A stretch of 64,000 nucleotides of DNA from Streptomyces nojiriensis (GTDB lineage Bacteria; Actinomycetota; Actinomycetes; Streptomycetales; Streptomycetaceae), in assembly GCF_017639205.1 (NCBI RefSeq), contig NZ_CP071139.1:7687501-7751500 (forward strand), given 5' to 3'. The notes under the pieces were generated by a model. It made no database searches. It was not told the DNA's origin and saw only the letters and a program-made list of their open reading frames with translations. Below are positions 8,258-17,542 of this stretch, piece after piece; positions within the stretch are counted from its first letter, which is position 1, and every line of letters begins with the position of its first letter. The position numbers and the translations under genes are program-made.

Positions 8258-9124
8258 GTGTGCGCATTGAGCACAGGCTGTTTTGTCGAGCGGGATTCGG
8301 ATCCGCACATCACCCTGCGGGATCATCTTCTGGAGGCAGGCCCAGAAGTCATCGCCGAGCCTGATGCTTGCCGTGCCGGCGATGGCGGGCTAGAATTCGT
8401 CGCTGCGGCACTTCGTGATCAACTCAAGATCTCCGGATATGCCTTCCTTCAGCTGAGAGACCCACTGTCGAACCCCGGTTTCATTGCTGTGGGAAATGCG
8501 CTCGGTAAACCCATCCCCGAACGGGACGCGGCTGTACAGCCGTACGTCGAGGAGGGAATTCTGCTCAATCTGACGAATCATGCGACGCGTACGTCGGATG
8601 TTTCCCTGCAGCCCTTCACCACGAACTTCCTCACCCTGCACACCGAAGGCAGCGCCCGGCCCGCGCGGAGGCAGCCGCGCTATGTCCTGCTGATGTGTTG
8701 TGCACAGGGGAACAGCGGGACGGCGCGCACTGTCCTCGTGCCCATGGCCATGGTCCGTAGACGTCTGTCGCCCGGGGACGCCGATCTGCTGGCCCGGGTC
8801 CGCTACCGCCGGGGGCAGGACGTACCGCCACTGCTGCGGAACGTCGCCGGGGAAGAGGTCTTCTCCTTCCGCGACTTTCACACCGAACCGCTGGCGTGGG
8901 TGCTGGACGGCGAGACCGAGGAGGCCCTCCTGGTCAACCCAGCCTTGCGGCGCCTGTTGGTCGCGTTGTACACCTCGGACGGCGCCCTGGCGGTCGAGTG
9001 GCGGCGCGGCATGCTCCTGGCCATTGACAACCACCGCTACTTCCACGGGAGAACCGTGAGCGACGACCGCTCCCCGCTCAATCCGAGACATCTCAAACGC
9101 CTGCGGCTTCTCGCGCGAGGATGA
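8258..9124 (+). CDS. Fe(II)/2-oxoglutarate-dependent oxygenase, TauD/clavaminate synthase-like
   Basis: A 288-residue jelly-roll oxygenase. The facial triad is visible as His128-x-Glu130 (TLHTEGS) and His263 (IDNHRYFHGR). A downstream Arg (near 275-277) would bind 2-oxoglutarate. The DN...HGR pattern is that of the clavaminate synthase/VioC subgroup, which hydroxylates or desaturates amino acids such as arginine. The start is a GTG at 8258; a TTG nine bases later is an alternative. It opens the rightward arm, followed 63 bases later by the PLP enzyme. A VioC/VioD-like pairing (oxygenase then PLP enzyme) is suggestive but unproven. Confidence 0.85.
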   Translation: MCALSTGCFVERDSDPHITLRDHLLEAGPEVIAEPDACRAGDGGLEFVAAALRDQLKISGYAFLQLRDPLSNPGFIAVGNALGKPIPERDAAVQPYVEEGILLNLTNHATRTSDVSLQPFTTNFLTLHTEGSARPARRQPRYVLLMCCAQGNSGTARTVLVPMAMVRRRLSPGDADLLARVRYRRGQDVPPLLRNVAGEEVFSFRDFHTEPLAWVLDGETEEALLVNPALRRLLVALYTSDGALAVEWRRGMLLAIDNHRYFHGRTVSDDRSPLNPRHLKRLRLLARG

Positions 9125-9187
9125 CGCCTTCGCGGGTTCCCGCACACCGCCCTTCGCGCTCCCCCTGCCACAGACCTGGAGCTCTCG

Positions 9188-10762
9188 GTGGACCTCTTCC
9201 CAGACCCGCTGCGAAAACGGTGCTTCGACATCCCGGCCGAGGCGGTCGACAACGCGGCCGCGGCGAGGCTTCACGACGGTGTCGGCCCGTACTTTCTGTC
9301 TGGAGTCGACGAGAGGATGCTTGACGTCTACGCCCGGGCGGCAGACCCCCACGACGCCTTCGAGCTCTCTCGCCTGTGGCTGGGCCGGATCGACGCCGAG
9401 TCGGGTCCCCACGGTGTCCGCCCCTGGCTGGCGGAACGGTGGCGTGCCAGCACCGTGCGGCGGAGCGTGACGCCGGAGGAGGTCCTGACGTCACGGGCGA
9501 CGGTGCGGTTCATCAAGGAACTGTTCAACTTCTTCTTCCAGGAGGACCTGTACGGCGACCTACGGTCGGACTCTCACCTGATGCTCTCCGGAGGAGCCGC
9601 GGACGAGAAGTACTGGGGACTTCCGGAGGTCCTCAAGGAATGCATCCGTTATGCGCTCGACTGTGACTGGTACGGCTACTCGGACTCCTGCGGGCGGATC
9701 CAGGCACGCGAGGCGGTGGCCGCCTACGAGAGTGCCCGGATCCCGGGCGTGACGTACGACGCGAGCAACATCGCACTCACCATGGGCGGAACCATGGCGG
9801 TCGGCACGCTGGCCGACTTCATCGTCTCGCGGTCCCGGCCCCCGTCCGCACCCGCGCTGTGCGCGGCGCCCAACTACCCGCCCTTGGTCGAGGCGATCGC
9901 CTGCCGCACCGCGACGCGACTGGTGCCCTTGCAAGCCCAGGGCGGCAAGATGTGCCTGGAGCCGCTGCTGACCGCACTGTCTCCGAGCACCCCGCTGGTA
10001 TTGCTCCAGACAGCCGCGAACCCCACCGGCGCAGGCGTGGACGAGAGGGACCTCGCCCGGTTGCTGAACGCCCTGTCACCGGCCACGCTGATCCTGCTCG
10101 ACGAGTGTCACGAGTGGCTGGGGCCCGAGAACCGGCTGTCGCCGGCGCGCGCGGCACGCAACGTCGTACGGATCTCGAGCCTGTCCAAGCATTGGTCGGC
10201 GCCCGGTATCAAGGTCGGCTGGATCACCGCCGACAGTGTCCTCATAGCCGAGTACTACAAATACGCTTCCACTCATTTCGGCGGGCCGCCTTCGCTCTTC
10301 TACACGCTCATCGAGGTGCTCACCCGAATGGAGCGCTGGAGGGTCACCGGCGTGCGGTCCGTGGGCGCCGAGGAGGTGCGGGAGTTCGACGCCACTTACG
10401 GACTCACCAAGGAGCGGCTCCAAGCCGCGTACGCAAACTTCTCGGCCGAGCGGGAGGCCCGCCTCAGAAGTCTGCTGGTGCTTCGTGACGCCGCGCACGC
10501 CCGCCTGTCGCAGTTCGCAACGGTCATCAGACCTCGGCACTCGATCAACACCACCGTCATGCTGCCGGGTTGGAACGATTCGTACCGCTGTTTCCGTGAT
10601 CTGCTGCGCGAGACGGGAGTGGCCACGTACCCCGGGATCCTCAACTTCTGCTTTTCTGGTGGAGCGGTCCGGCTCACCTCGGCACGCAGCTGGCAGGACA
10701 TCGACACCGCCACGCGCCGACTGAGCGCACATGTCGGAAGTGAGACGTTGCCCTATGGCTGA
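9188..10762 (+). CDS. PLP-dependent fold type I aminotransferase-like enzyme with long N-terminal extension
   Basis: A 524-residue class I/II aminotransferase fold. The Schiff-base lysine is Lys334 in SSLSKHWSAPGIKVGW. The substrate-side NPTG is at residues 278-281, and the pyridine-N Asp is in LLDECHEW (Asp305). About 130 residues precede the normal domain, including a helix-rich RATVRFIKELFNFFFQEDL stretch, so it is longer than the usual 380-420. The last bases overlap the start of the BtpA-like gene. Members of this group include transaminases and cyclases/eliminases such as capreomycidine synthase; which reaction this one performs cannot be read. The 2OG oxygenase upstream may make its substrate. 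Confidence 0.85.
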   Translation: MDLFPDPLRKRCFDIPAEAVDNAAAARLHDGVGPYFLSGVDERMLDVYARAADPHDAFELSRLWLGRIDAESGPHGVRPWLAERWRASTVRRSVTPEEVLTSRATVRFIKELFNFFFQEDLYGDLRSDSHLMLSGGAADEKYWGLPEVLKECIRYALDCDWYGYSDSCGRIQAREAVAAYESARIPGVTYDASNIALTMGGTMAVGTLADFIVSRSRPPSAPALCAAPNYPPLVEAIACRTATRLVPLQAQGGKMCLEPLLTALSPSTPLVLLQTAANPTGAGVDERDLARLLNALSPATLILLDECHEWLGPENRLSPARAARNVVRISSLSKHWSAPGIKVGWITADSVLIAEYYKYASTHFGGPPSLFYTLIEVLTRMERWRVTGVRSVGAEEVREFDATYGLTKERLQAAYANFSAEREARLRSLLVLRDAAHARLSQFATVIRPRHSINTTVMLPGWNDSYRCFRDLLRETGVATYPGILNFCFSGGAVRLTSARSWQDIDTATRRLSAHVGSETLPYG

Positions 10763-11561
10763 GTTTCCTCGCCGTGACGGCTGCAAGACGGTCATCGGCG
10801 TGATCCATCTGCAACCCCTGCCCGGAACCCCTTTTCACCGCGACGGCACTTTGGAAGAAACGGTGGACATTGCCGTGCGGTCGGCGGTCGCACTCGAACA
10901 CGGCGGGGCGGACGGCTGCCTCATCCAGACGGCCGACCGGGTCTACAGCGTGGCGGACGAGTCAGATTCGGCACGGACCATCGCGATGGGCCTTGTCACG
11001 GACGCCGTCGTACGCGCTACGGGTGACGGCTTCCAGGTCGGGGTTCAAATGATGCGCAACGCGGTGAGCGCCTCGCTGGCCGTGGCGAAGGTCTGCGGCG
11101 GCTCCTTCGTCCGGATCGGCGCGATGGTCGGTATGACGCTCTCCCCGCACGGCATGGTCACACCAGACCCGCTGCGTTTCATGGAGTACCGCCGGAAGAT
11201 CTCGGCGCAGCACATCGCCGTCGTCGCCGACGTCGATTCCATGCACTTCTCGTGGTTCGGTGGCGGGAAGACCACGGCGGAGGTGGCGAAGGCGGCCCGG
11301 ATCGCCGGAGCCGACGCCGTGTCCCTCTGCCATGCGGACGACGACGTCACCCTGCACATGATCGATTCGGTTCGGGCGATCGCACCTCACGTGCCCGTCG
11401 TACTCGCCGGAGGCACCCACCACGGGAACGCCGCGCGCCTGCTGGCCGCTGCCGATGGGGCGTTCGTCGGCAGCTGTCTGGAACGCGAGGGCTGGGGCAC
11501 CGAGATCGACGCGGCGCGTGTCGACGCATACATGGACATCGTCCGCGGGATACGCCGATGA
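10755..11561 (+). CDS. BtpA/SgcQ family TIM-barrel protein
   Basis: A 268-residue protein of the BtpA/SgcQ family, recognised by GVIHLQPLPGTPFHRDG at the N-terminus, the GGADGCLIQ strand, QVGVQMMRN, and VVLAGGTHHGNAARLL near the end. The fold is a TIM barrel related to phosphoribosylanthranilate isomerase-like enzymes. Known members are linked to photosystem I biogenesis and to sugar-phosphate operons, with poorly defined chemistry. The ATG at 10755 lies inside the end of the PLP gene (8-base overlap), which implies coupled translation. Its presence in a natural-product cluster is unusual and may point to a phosphosugar or nucleoside-like intermediate. Confidence 0.8.
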   Translation: MAEFPRRDGCKTVIGVIHLQPLPGTPFHRDGTLEETVDIAVRSAVALEHGGADGCLIQTADRVYSVADESDSARTIAMGLVTDAVVRATGDGFQVGVQMMRNAVSASLAVAKVCGGSFVRIGAMVGMTLSPHGMVTPDPLRFMEYRRKISAQHIAVVADVDSMHFSWFGGGKTTAEVAKAARIAGADAVSLCHADDDVTLHMIDSVRAIAPHVPVVLAGGTHHGNAARLLAAADGAFVGSCLEREGWGTEIDAARVDAYMDIVRGIRR

Positions 11562-11586
11562 CCCCTCGCAACCGGGAGCCCCGGCC

Positions 11587-13413
11587 ATGACCGATCCGCC
11601 CGGACCACCCCCGCCCACGCTGCTGAGGCGCTTCCTCGCCACCGTCTCCGTCCGGCCCGCAACGGTGGCGGTCGAAGAAGGCCAAGGCCGAACGAGCTTC
11701 GCGGAGTTGGCCGAGCTCAGTGCAGCCGTGGAGATGGATCTCGTGGATCACGGTGTCCGCGTCGGTGACGTCGTCGGGCTGTACATCCCGCGTTCGACGG
11801 ACTTCATCGCGGCGGCGCTGGGAGTCATGCGGGCGGGCGGCGCGTTCCTGCCCCTGGATCCGCTCCACCCCGCGGACAGAGTGCGCTTCATGATCGAAGA
11901 CAGCGGTGCCACCCTGGTCCTCACCGCCGGCGGCGCACCGCACGCCCCGGGCGACCTCTTTCCGGCGGAAGTCTCCGCTCTGCCGCCTACTGATCCAGGA
12001 TCCGCCGCCCGTGCAGCCCTGTCACAACCGGCCGTCACTCACAGCCAGGTCGCCTACGTCCTCTACACCTCCGGATCGACCGGCCGTCCGAAGGCCGTTG
12101 AGGTCGAACACGCAGCACTGGCGTGTTTCCTGGCCGGCCTGGAGACGGCCGGTGTCATCCGTCCGGGAACGGCCCGGGTCGGCTGGAGTGCCAGCCCGTC
12201 TTTCGACGCCTCCCTCCAGCAGTGGACCCGCATCTGTCGTGGCGACACCGTGGTGATCCTCGACGACCTGGCACGCCGTGTCCCCCAGCGGCTCGTTGCT
12301 GCCGTCGTGGGGGCCCGGCTCACCGATCTCGACCTCACGCCGGGCTTGGCAGAGCCGATCGTCGACCGGCTGGCCCGAGCCCTGCCCGCCGGCTCCGGGC
12401 TGAGGCTGTGGATCGGGGGAGAGGCCGTGTCCCCGGCACTGTGGCGAAGCTTGGCCGGGCACTCTGCCGCAGGTCGTCTGGAAGCCGTGAACATGTACGG
12501 CACCACCGAAACCACGGTGGACAACTTGTGGGCGCCGATCGAGGGTGATGTGGGCCCACACCTTGGGGCGCCCCTGCCCGACCAGGCCGTTCGCCTGTTG
12601 GACGACCGGCTGCGCCCCGTGCCCGTCGGAGAACCGGGCGAGCTGTACATCGCGGGTCCCGCACTCGCCCGTGGCTACCTGGGCCGACCGGGGCTCACCG
12701 CCCAGCGGTTCCTCGCCGACCCCTGGGCCTCGGACGGCTCACGGATGTACCGGACCGGGGACCGCGCCCGGAGGACGCCGGACGGGCGCCTGGAATTCCT
12801 GGGCCGCACCGACCACCAGGTCAAGATCCGAGGCTACCGCGTGGAGCTGGGAGAGATCGAGGCCGTACTGGCCCACCATCCGGGAGTGCTGGAGTGTGTG
12901 GTGGTGCCCCTAACCCGGGGCGGTGTCGGAGTACTGGCGGCCCACATGAGGACGACACCGGGCACGGGTGTGGAAGAGGTACGCGCGCACGCGGTGCGAC
13001 AGTTGCCGGAGTGGATGCAGCCGTCGATGTACAGAGTCGTGAACGCCATGCCGCTCACTCCGTCCGGGAAGATCGACCGATTGGCGCTCGGCCGGACGGT
13101 GACCGCGGCCGGGGAAGGTGACGACGTGACCGACCATCCGAAGGCGGATCCCGAGCCCCGGCGCGCGCTGCTCGCGGCAGTGACCAGGATCGTGCTGCGC
13201 AACGCGCCCGACCCTACTTCCCTCGAGGCCGCCGGTCCCGACGCCTCGCTCCAGACCCACGGCTTCGACTCCCTGCGCCTGGTGCGCCTACTGGTCGAAC
13301 TGGAGGAAGCGTTGAGCATCACCCTTCCTTCGGACGCGGTGACCGCCGAAACGTTCAGCAGCATCCACCGCATCGCCGACACCTTCCGGCGGGTGGCCGG
13401 AGCCGCACCGTGA
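11587..13413 (+). CDS. NRPS adenylation domain fused to a carrier domain (A-PCP)
   Basis: A 608-residue stand-alone loading protein. The adenylation core motifs are YVLYTSGSTGRPKAVEV (A3), SFDASLQQW (A4), NMYGTTETTVDN (A5), MYRTGD (A7), GRTDHQVKIRGYRVELGEIE (A8) and PLTPSGKIDRLAL (A10, catalytic Lys). A C-terminal carrier domain has its Ser in THGFDSLRL. By hand alignment the binding-pocket code is near D-A-Q-G-W-G-M-V-D-K; Asp at the first position fits an alpha-amino acid. I do not assign the substrate. There is no condensation or thioesterase domain. It starts at an ATG 25 bases after the BtpA-like gene and overlaps the next gene by GTGA. Confidence 0.9.
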   Translation: MTDPPGPPPPTLLRRFLATVSVRPATVAVEEGQGRTSFAELAELSAAVEMDLVDHGVRVGDVVGLYIPRSTDFIAAALGVMRAGGAFLPLDPLHPADRVRFMIEDSGATLVLTAGGAPHAPGDLFPAEVSALPPTDPGSAARAALSQPAVTHSQVAYVLYTSGSTGRPKAVEVEHAALACFLAGLETAGVIRPGTARVGWSASPSFDASLQQWTRICRGDTVVILDDLARRVPQRLVAAVVGARLTDLDLTPGLAEPIVDRLARALPAGSGLRLWIGGEAVSPALWRSLAGHSAAGRLEAVNMYGTTETTVDNLWAPIEGDVGPHLGAPLPDQAVRLLDDRLRPVPVGEPGELYIAGPALARGYLGRPGLTAQRFLADPWASDGSRMYRTGDRARRTPDGRLEFLGRTDHQVKIRGYRVELGEIEAVLAHHPGVLECVVVPLTRGGVGVLAAHMRTTPGTGVEEVRAHAVRQLPEWMQPSMYRVVNAMPLTPSGKIDRLALGRTVTAAGEGDDVTDHPKADPEPRRALLAAVTRIVLRNAPDPTSLEAAGPDASLQTHGFDSLRLVRLLVELEEALSITLPSDAVTAETFSSIHRIADTFRRVAGAAP

Positions 13414-15095
13414 CCGGGTCCACTCCGCACGCCGTCCCCGGCGACGATCACCGCCGAGCCCACGCCTGGGCGGGACGGGAGTACGCGGACCGGCTTCCCC
13501 TGTGGCCGACGGTCCCGGAGCTGCTGGCACAACGGGCCCATCGCGCCGGAGCCCATCCGTATCTCACCTTCTGTGGTGCGGACGGGGCCGTAACGACCGT
13601 CACCTATGGCGACACCTTCGCACTCAGCCGCCGGCTGGCCTCTTGGGCGCGCCGGGAACTGTCTGCCGGACCCGGGGACGTCTTCGCGCTCGCCCCGACC
13701 AATGAACTCCGCTCGGTGGCCGCTGTGTTCGGCCTGCTGCTCGCCGGCTGTTCCGTTCTTTCGGTGAACCCCGGCGATCCGGCGGGCAGGATCCTGCGGC
13801 AGGCGGAGGCATTGGGCGCCAGGGCGGTGCTGCGCGCCCCGGACACCCCCGCCGACGAACTGGTGCCGTGGACGCTTCTCCCTGACCCCCGACAGCTGCC
13901 CGAGACCGATGACACCTGGACCGGGGGCGCCCTCGACCCGGCGGCGGACGCCCTGTACTTCTCCACCTCGGGATCTACGGCCGCTTCCAAGCTGGTCGCA
14001 CAGTCGCACTACAACGGCGCGGTCAACGCCGAGGCGCTTCGTCGGCACCACGGCCTCGGGCCGGGCGACCGGTTCCTCGGCTGCTTGCCCATCCACCACG
14101 TCAACGGCCTGCACTTCAGCATCTTCGGTGTCCTCGCCTCCGGGGCGCACGGGATCCTGCTCAGCGGCTTCGACCCCTTCGCGTATGCGGCCCTGCTGAC
14201 GGAATATCAGGTGCGCGTCGCGAGCGTGGTTCCCAGCATCCTGGAGACGCTGGTGGAGACGTGGCGCGCGCCTCGACTGCCGCCGCGGTTCGAGTACTTC
14301 GTGTCAGCAGCCGCGCCCCTGGCACAGTCCACCGCGCGTGCGGTGTGCGACCGCTGGGGGGTGCGGGTTCTGCAGGGATACGGCCTCACGGAGACGACCA
14401 ACTTCTCCACCACCATGCCCCGCGGGCTGTCGGAAGCGGGCTACCGGGCCCTTGCGCTGGACAGCGACATCCCCTCTGTTGGAACAGCCCTGTACGGCAA
14501 CGAGGTTGCCGTCATCCGCGCAGACGGGCGGCGGGCGGAGCCGGGCGAGACGGGGGAGATCTGTATGCGCGGACACAACGTGATGTCGCGCTATCAGGGA
14601 AACCCGGTTGCGACGGCTCAGGCGTTTGCGGGCGGCTGGTTCCATTCCCAGGACCTGGGCCACGAGATCCGCGAGCCGGAAACAGGCCTGCGGTTCGTTG
14701 TGATCACCGGACGGGCCAAGAACATCGCCAAAGTCCGGGGCGAGACGGTGTCGCTCGAGGAGATGGAACGGGCCTTGAGAGCTCTGCCTTCGGTCCGGGA
14801 CGCTGCCTGCGCCGCAGCTCCGGACCGTTTCCTGGGCGAGGTGGTGATCGCAGGGGTGGTCGCGCCGGGCGAAACGACCGACACCGTGTTGCTGGATCAT
14901 TTGCGCCGCTTCTTCGACCCCGCCGTCCTTCCGGTGCGCTGGGTTCGGATGGTGGCCATTCCGAGGACGGCCACCGGTAAGATAATCCGGCCGAAACTGC
15001 GGGAGCTGCTCGCGGAACCCGCCGACCGGACAGGCGCGGAGGGGGAATCGAATGCGGGAATGCACGCCCAACTGGATGAATTCGACGAAATATAG
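13410..15095 (+). CDS. AMP-dependent acyl synthetase/ligase
   Basis: A 561-residue ANL-superfamily adenylating enzyme. Motifs are YFSTSGSTAASKLVAQSHYN (P-loop), GYGLTETTNFSTT, GWFHSQDLGHEI with the ribose-binding Asp, and RTATGKIIRPKL with the terminal Lys. It has no carrier domain. The P-loop and C-terminal hinge (GRAKNIAKVRGETVSLEEME) resemble acyl-CoA synthetases rather than NRPS domains, so it may activate a carboxylic acid for transfer to CoA, to a carrier protein or directly to an amine. The GTG start overlaps the A-PCP stop (GTGA). It is the last gene of the rightward arm; about 78 bases separate it from the next locus. Confidence 0.85.
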   Translation: MTGSTPHAVPGDDHRRAHAWAGREYADRLPLWPTVPELLAQRAHRAGAHPYLTFCGADGAVTTVTYGDTFALSRRLASWARRELSAGPGDVFALAPTNELRSVAAVFGLLLAGCSVLSVNPGDPAGRILRQAEALGARAVLRAPDTPADELVPWTLLPDPRQLPETDDTWTGGALDPAADALYFSTSGSTAASKLVAQSHYNGAVNAEALRRHHGLGPGDRFLGCLPIHHVNGLHFSIFGVLASGAHGILLSGFDPFAYAALLTEYQVRVASVVPSILETLVETWRAPRLPPRFEYFVSAAAPLAQSTARAVCDRWGVRVLQGYGLTETTNFSTTMPRGLSEAGYRALALDSDIPSVGTALYGNEVAVIRADGRRAEPGETGEICMRGHNVMSRYQGNPVATAQAFAGGWFHSQDLGHEIREPETGLRFVVITGRAKNIAKVRGETVSLEEMERALRALPSVRDAACAAAPDRFLGEVVIAGVVAPGETTDTVLLDHLRRFFDPAVLPVRWVRMVAIPRTATGKIIRPKLRELLAEPADRTGAEGESNAGMHAQLDEFDEI

Positions 15096-15172
15096 TTGTT
15101 TGTGCAATGCGCAGCACTCTATCGTGGCGCCGACCCTGCCCGTACCCTCGCCCGTGATCGGGAGCGCAGTAG

Positions 15173-15379
15173 ATGAAGCACGAAGATATCCAAGCCGCCA
15201 TTGTCGAGCGGCTCGACAGGCTGAACGGTCTCATGCCCGAGCTGAGGAAGATGGAGAGCGAGGCGCAGAGCCTGAAGGCCGACATCGCCACGCTCAACGT
15301 CAAGTTGGCCGTGGCCGTGGCCGAGGAGAACGGAGCAGATCTGCGTGACCTCGTGGACAGTGCGCTCTGCGCGTGGTGA
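15173..15379 (+). CDS. Small coiled-coil protein of unknown function
   Basis: A 68-residue protein with regularly spaced Leu/Ile/Met from residue 10 to 48 (ERLDRLNGLMPELRKMES...LKADIATLNVKLAVAV), a good short coiled coil. The ATG has GGAG eight bases upstream. Its stop lies three bases before the GTG of the 718-residue caspase-like protein, so both are one transcription unit. It may be an adaptor or regulatory subunit for that protein. I recognise no family. It begins the second locus, just after the biosynthetic cluster. Confidence 0.75.
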   Translation: MKHEDIQAAIVERLDRLNGLMPELRKMESEAQSLKADIATLNVKLAVAVAEENGADLRDLVDSALCAW

Positions 15380-15382
15380 CGA

Positions 15383-17539
15383 GTGTCCTTGATCGAGTTC
15401 GGCCGTACGGGTAAGCGGAGTCGTCGAACTCGACATGCCCTGACACTCGGTAGCGTTCCGGCCGAATTCCTTGACGCTGCGGTGGATCTCTGGCGTGCGG
15501 ACCGGGTGGATCAATCCATGAGAGCCGGGGAATCGGTCCTCATCCTCGTGGATCAAGAGACCACCCCTCCGCGCGAATACATTCAGACCCTGCTCGCCGT
15601 AGACCACCACTCCAGCCCGGTCGGAATCGTTCCCATCTCCAAGCGGTCGACCAGACTTGACCACCTCGTGCGTTTGCTCGGCGACGAGACGATCCACATC
15701 GACATCTCACGGAGTCGCTTCCGGCTGACGGAGACTGCCGAGGCCAACCTGCCCTCTGCCCCTCCTGCACTGAACCGAGCGCGGCGGAATGATCCAGCGT
15801 CCGTAGCCGAAGACCTACAGGCTGACCTACTCGTCCTGCAAGGGCACGCAGGCCCCGTCGACGCGGGCTTCGGGAGATCGCTCACTCTCTGCAGCCGGCA
15901 TCTCCACCGGCCGGGTGAATCGCCTGTCTTTCCCTGCTTCGATACGGACCAGTGCTTCAGGCAGAAGTTGCATGGGCGTTCGCCTTCTTCGGTGGAGGGT
16001 CTGTTCAACCCCATGCACCTGACCGCCTCTCTGGCGGTCATTGATGGGTGCGGGACGATTCCCGTGCCCGGATCGATTTTCAACTACGAGACCAGCATTG
16101 CCCGTTGTGTCATGGAAAGCCAGGTCCGCGCTGCGGTCATGACGCACGGCGTCAGCGCGTCACCGTTGTCGGCGCTCATCGTATTTCTGGGCACCTTGGC
16201 AGATGGATGCAGTCTGGGGGAAGCCGTCCGGGAGGCGAACCACCACGTGCGTCAAGTGGGCAGTTCGACCTCCATCAACGCCGAGGCGGCTGCCCCTTGG
16301 GCCGTTCTGGGTAACCCGGACATCAAGGTGTCGGGCCTGCCTTTGATCGAGTCAGCTCCCCGGCCGACCGAACTCGGTGCCGAGTGTTCCGTCGCCGAGG
16401 AGTTCTTTGATTCACCGTTCGGTGGACTCGTATCTCCTCTCGGGCTTTCCGAGGGGTCCGGCCCTTTTGATGCCGCGACTCTCGATGGGCGCTGGGTGCG
16501 GGGTGCGTTGTCCGCGCGCGGCCGCGCCTACCTCTGGATTGCCGGACCGGGCCCAAATGGGAAGCCGAAAGCCGGAGGGCGGGTCAAGGTCTTGCTGTCA
16601 GAACGACCGGAGGACCCGACGTCCGGCTGGCGAAGACGGTGCAAGTGGATTCAAGCCAACAAGGTACTTCTTCACGGCATGGCGGACACGTTTGCCGAGC
16701 GAGGCGGCGAAGAAGACCACTTCACCACGCTCATTTCGCTCTGGGACGAGATCGGCCGCGAGGCGGAGCTCGCGGCGTTCGCTGCCGCCCCGCACCGGCG
16801 CCAGTCCATCTCGCCCCCTCTGGCTTCCCGGACCGAGCGACTCGATGCACGCATCACCGCGTTGGCGCGAGTGACTGCCCGGACCATCGCCGTGGCGGCT
16901 CCCGTGACAGGGGCCCGGCTGTCCCGCCTGTGGTCGCCGCCTTGGCTGCCCGCGCGTGCCGTCCGCTTCTCCGAGCCGTGTTCCTGCGGCTGCCCCCTCG
17001 TCGGTGAAGCCCGCCGGCATCCCCTCTTGGGTCTTGTCCGCGTCGGAGTGAGATGTCCGGCGTGCGGGCCGGTGGGAGACGTCTGCGGCGAGCGAGTCGC
17101 CGGTGTGCCCGGTGCGTTCGCGCCGACCGTGGTGGGCGGTCCGAAACAGCATGCCGTACCTGCCGGGGCCGCGATGGAGGTACGGGTGCGGCGGCTCGGC
17201 GGCGAGGAGACCGAGGGGTTCGCCAGCGCCGCCCTGTTCGAGCCGTTTCGGCAGCGTCGGGTACTTGTCCATGTCGAAGACGTTCAGTCGCTCTCGACCA
17301 CCGACCTGGCTGTGGCGATCCCCGCCGATTGGCCCCCGGGGCTCAGCCAAGCAGTGGTCGCCGTTGTCGCCGGCACTGAGATCTCCTTCCTGGATTTCGA
17401 CATCATCGTGCAGAGCCGAACGGCCGACGCGCCAGTCACCCAAGATTCGTCCGGAAGCTCAGCCTCGTGGAACCGGCGTGAGTCTGCGGGCGTCCATCCG
17501 CTCGGCCGCCCCGTTCGGGAAGCGGATCTTTTCACCTAG
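15383..17539 (+). CDS. Caspase/gingipain-like protein with C-terminal Cys-rich (zinc ribbon-like) region
   Basis: A 718-residue cytoplasmic-looking protein without signal peptide. A caspase-clan (CD) peptidase dyad is suggested by His155 in LLVLQGHAGPVD and Cys223 in AVIDGCGT, each after a hydrophobic strand. The domain closes with AAPWAVLGNPDIKV near residue 310, as in C25-type peptidases that end in LGDP. The middle region (about 340-520) has no family I know. Cys533, 535, 537, 558, 561 and 568 form a CxCxC...CxxC...C cluster likely to bind zinc. The last 130 residues are beta-rich. It starts with GTG three bases after the coiled-coil gene and is convergent with the C25/CHAT operon. Confidence 0.7.
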   Translation: MSLIEFGRTGKRSRRTRHALTLGSVPAEFLDAAVDLWRADRVDQSMRAGESVLILVDQETTPPREYIQTLLAVDHHSSPVGIVPISKRSTRLDHLVRLLGDETIHIDISRSRFRLTETAEANLPSAPPALNRARRNDPASVAEDLQADLLVLQGHAGPVDAGFGRSLTLCSRHLHRPGESPVFPCFDTDQCFRQKLHGRSPSSVEGLFNPMHLTASLAVIDGCGTIPVPGSIFNYETSIARCVMESQVRAAVMTHGVSASPLSALIVFLGTLADGCSLGEAVREANHHVRQVGSSTSINAEAAAPWAVLGNPDIKVSGLPLIESAPRPTELGAECSVAEEFFDSPFGGLVSPLGLSEGSGPFDAATLDGRWVRGALSARGRAYLWIAGPGPNGKPKAGGRVKVLLSERPEDPTSGWRRRCKWIQANKVLLHGMADTFAERGGEEDHFTTLISLWDEIGREAELAAFAAAPHRRQSISPPLASRTERLDARITALARVTARTIAVAAPVTGARLSRLWSPPWLPARAVRFSEPCSCGCPLVGEARRHPLLGLVRVGVRCPACGPVGDVCGERVAGVPGAFAPTVVGGPKQHAVPAGAAMEVRVRRLGGEETEGFASAALFEPFRQRRVLVHVEDVQSLSTTDLAVAIPADWPPGLSQAVVAVVAGTEISFLDFDIIVQSRTADAPVTQDSSGSSASWNRRESAGVHPLGRPVREADLFT

Positions 17540-17542
17540 GTC

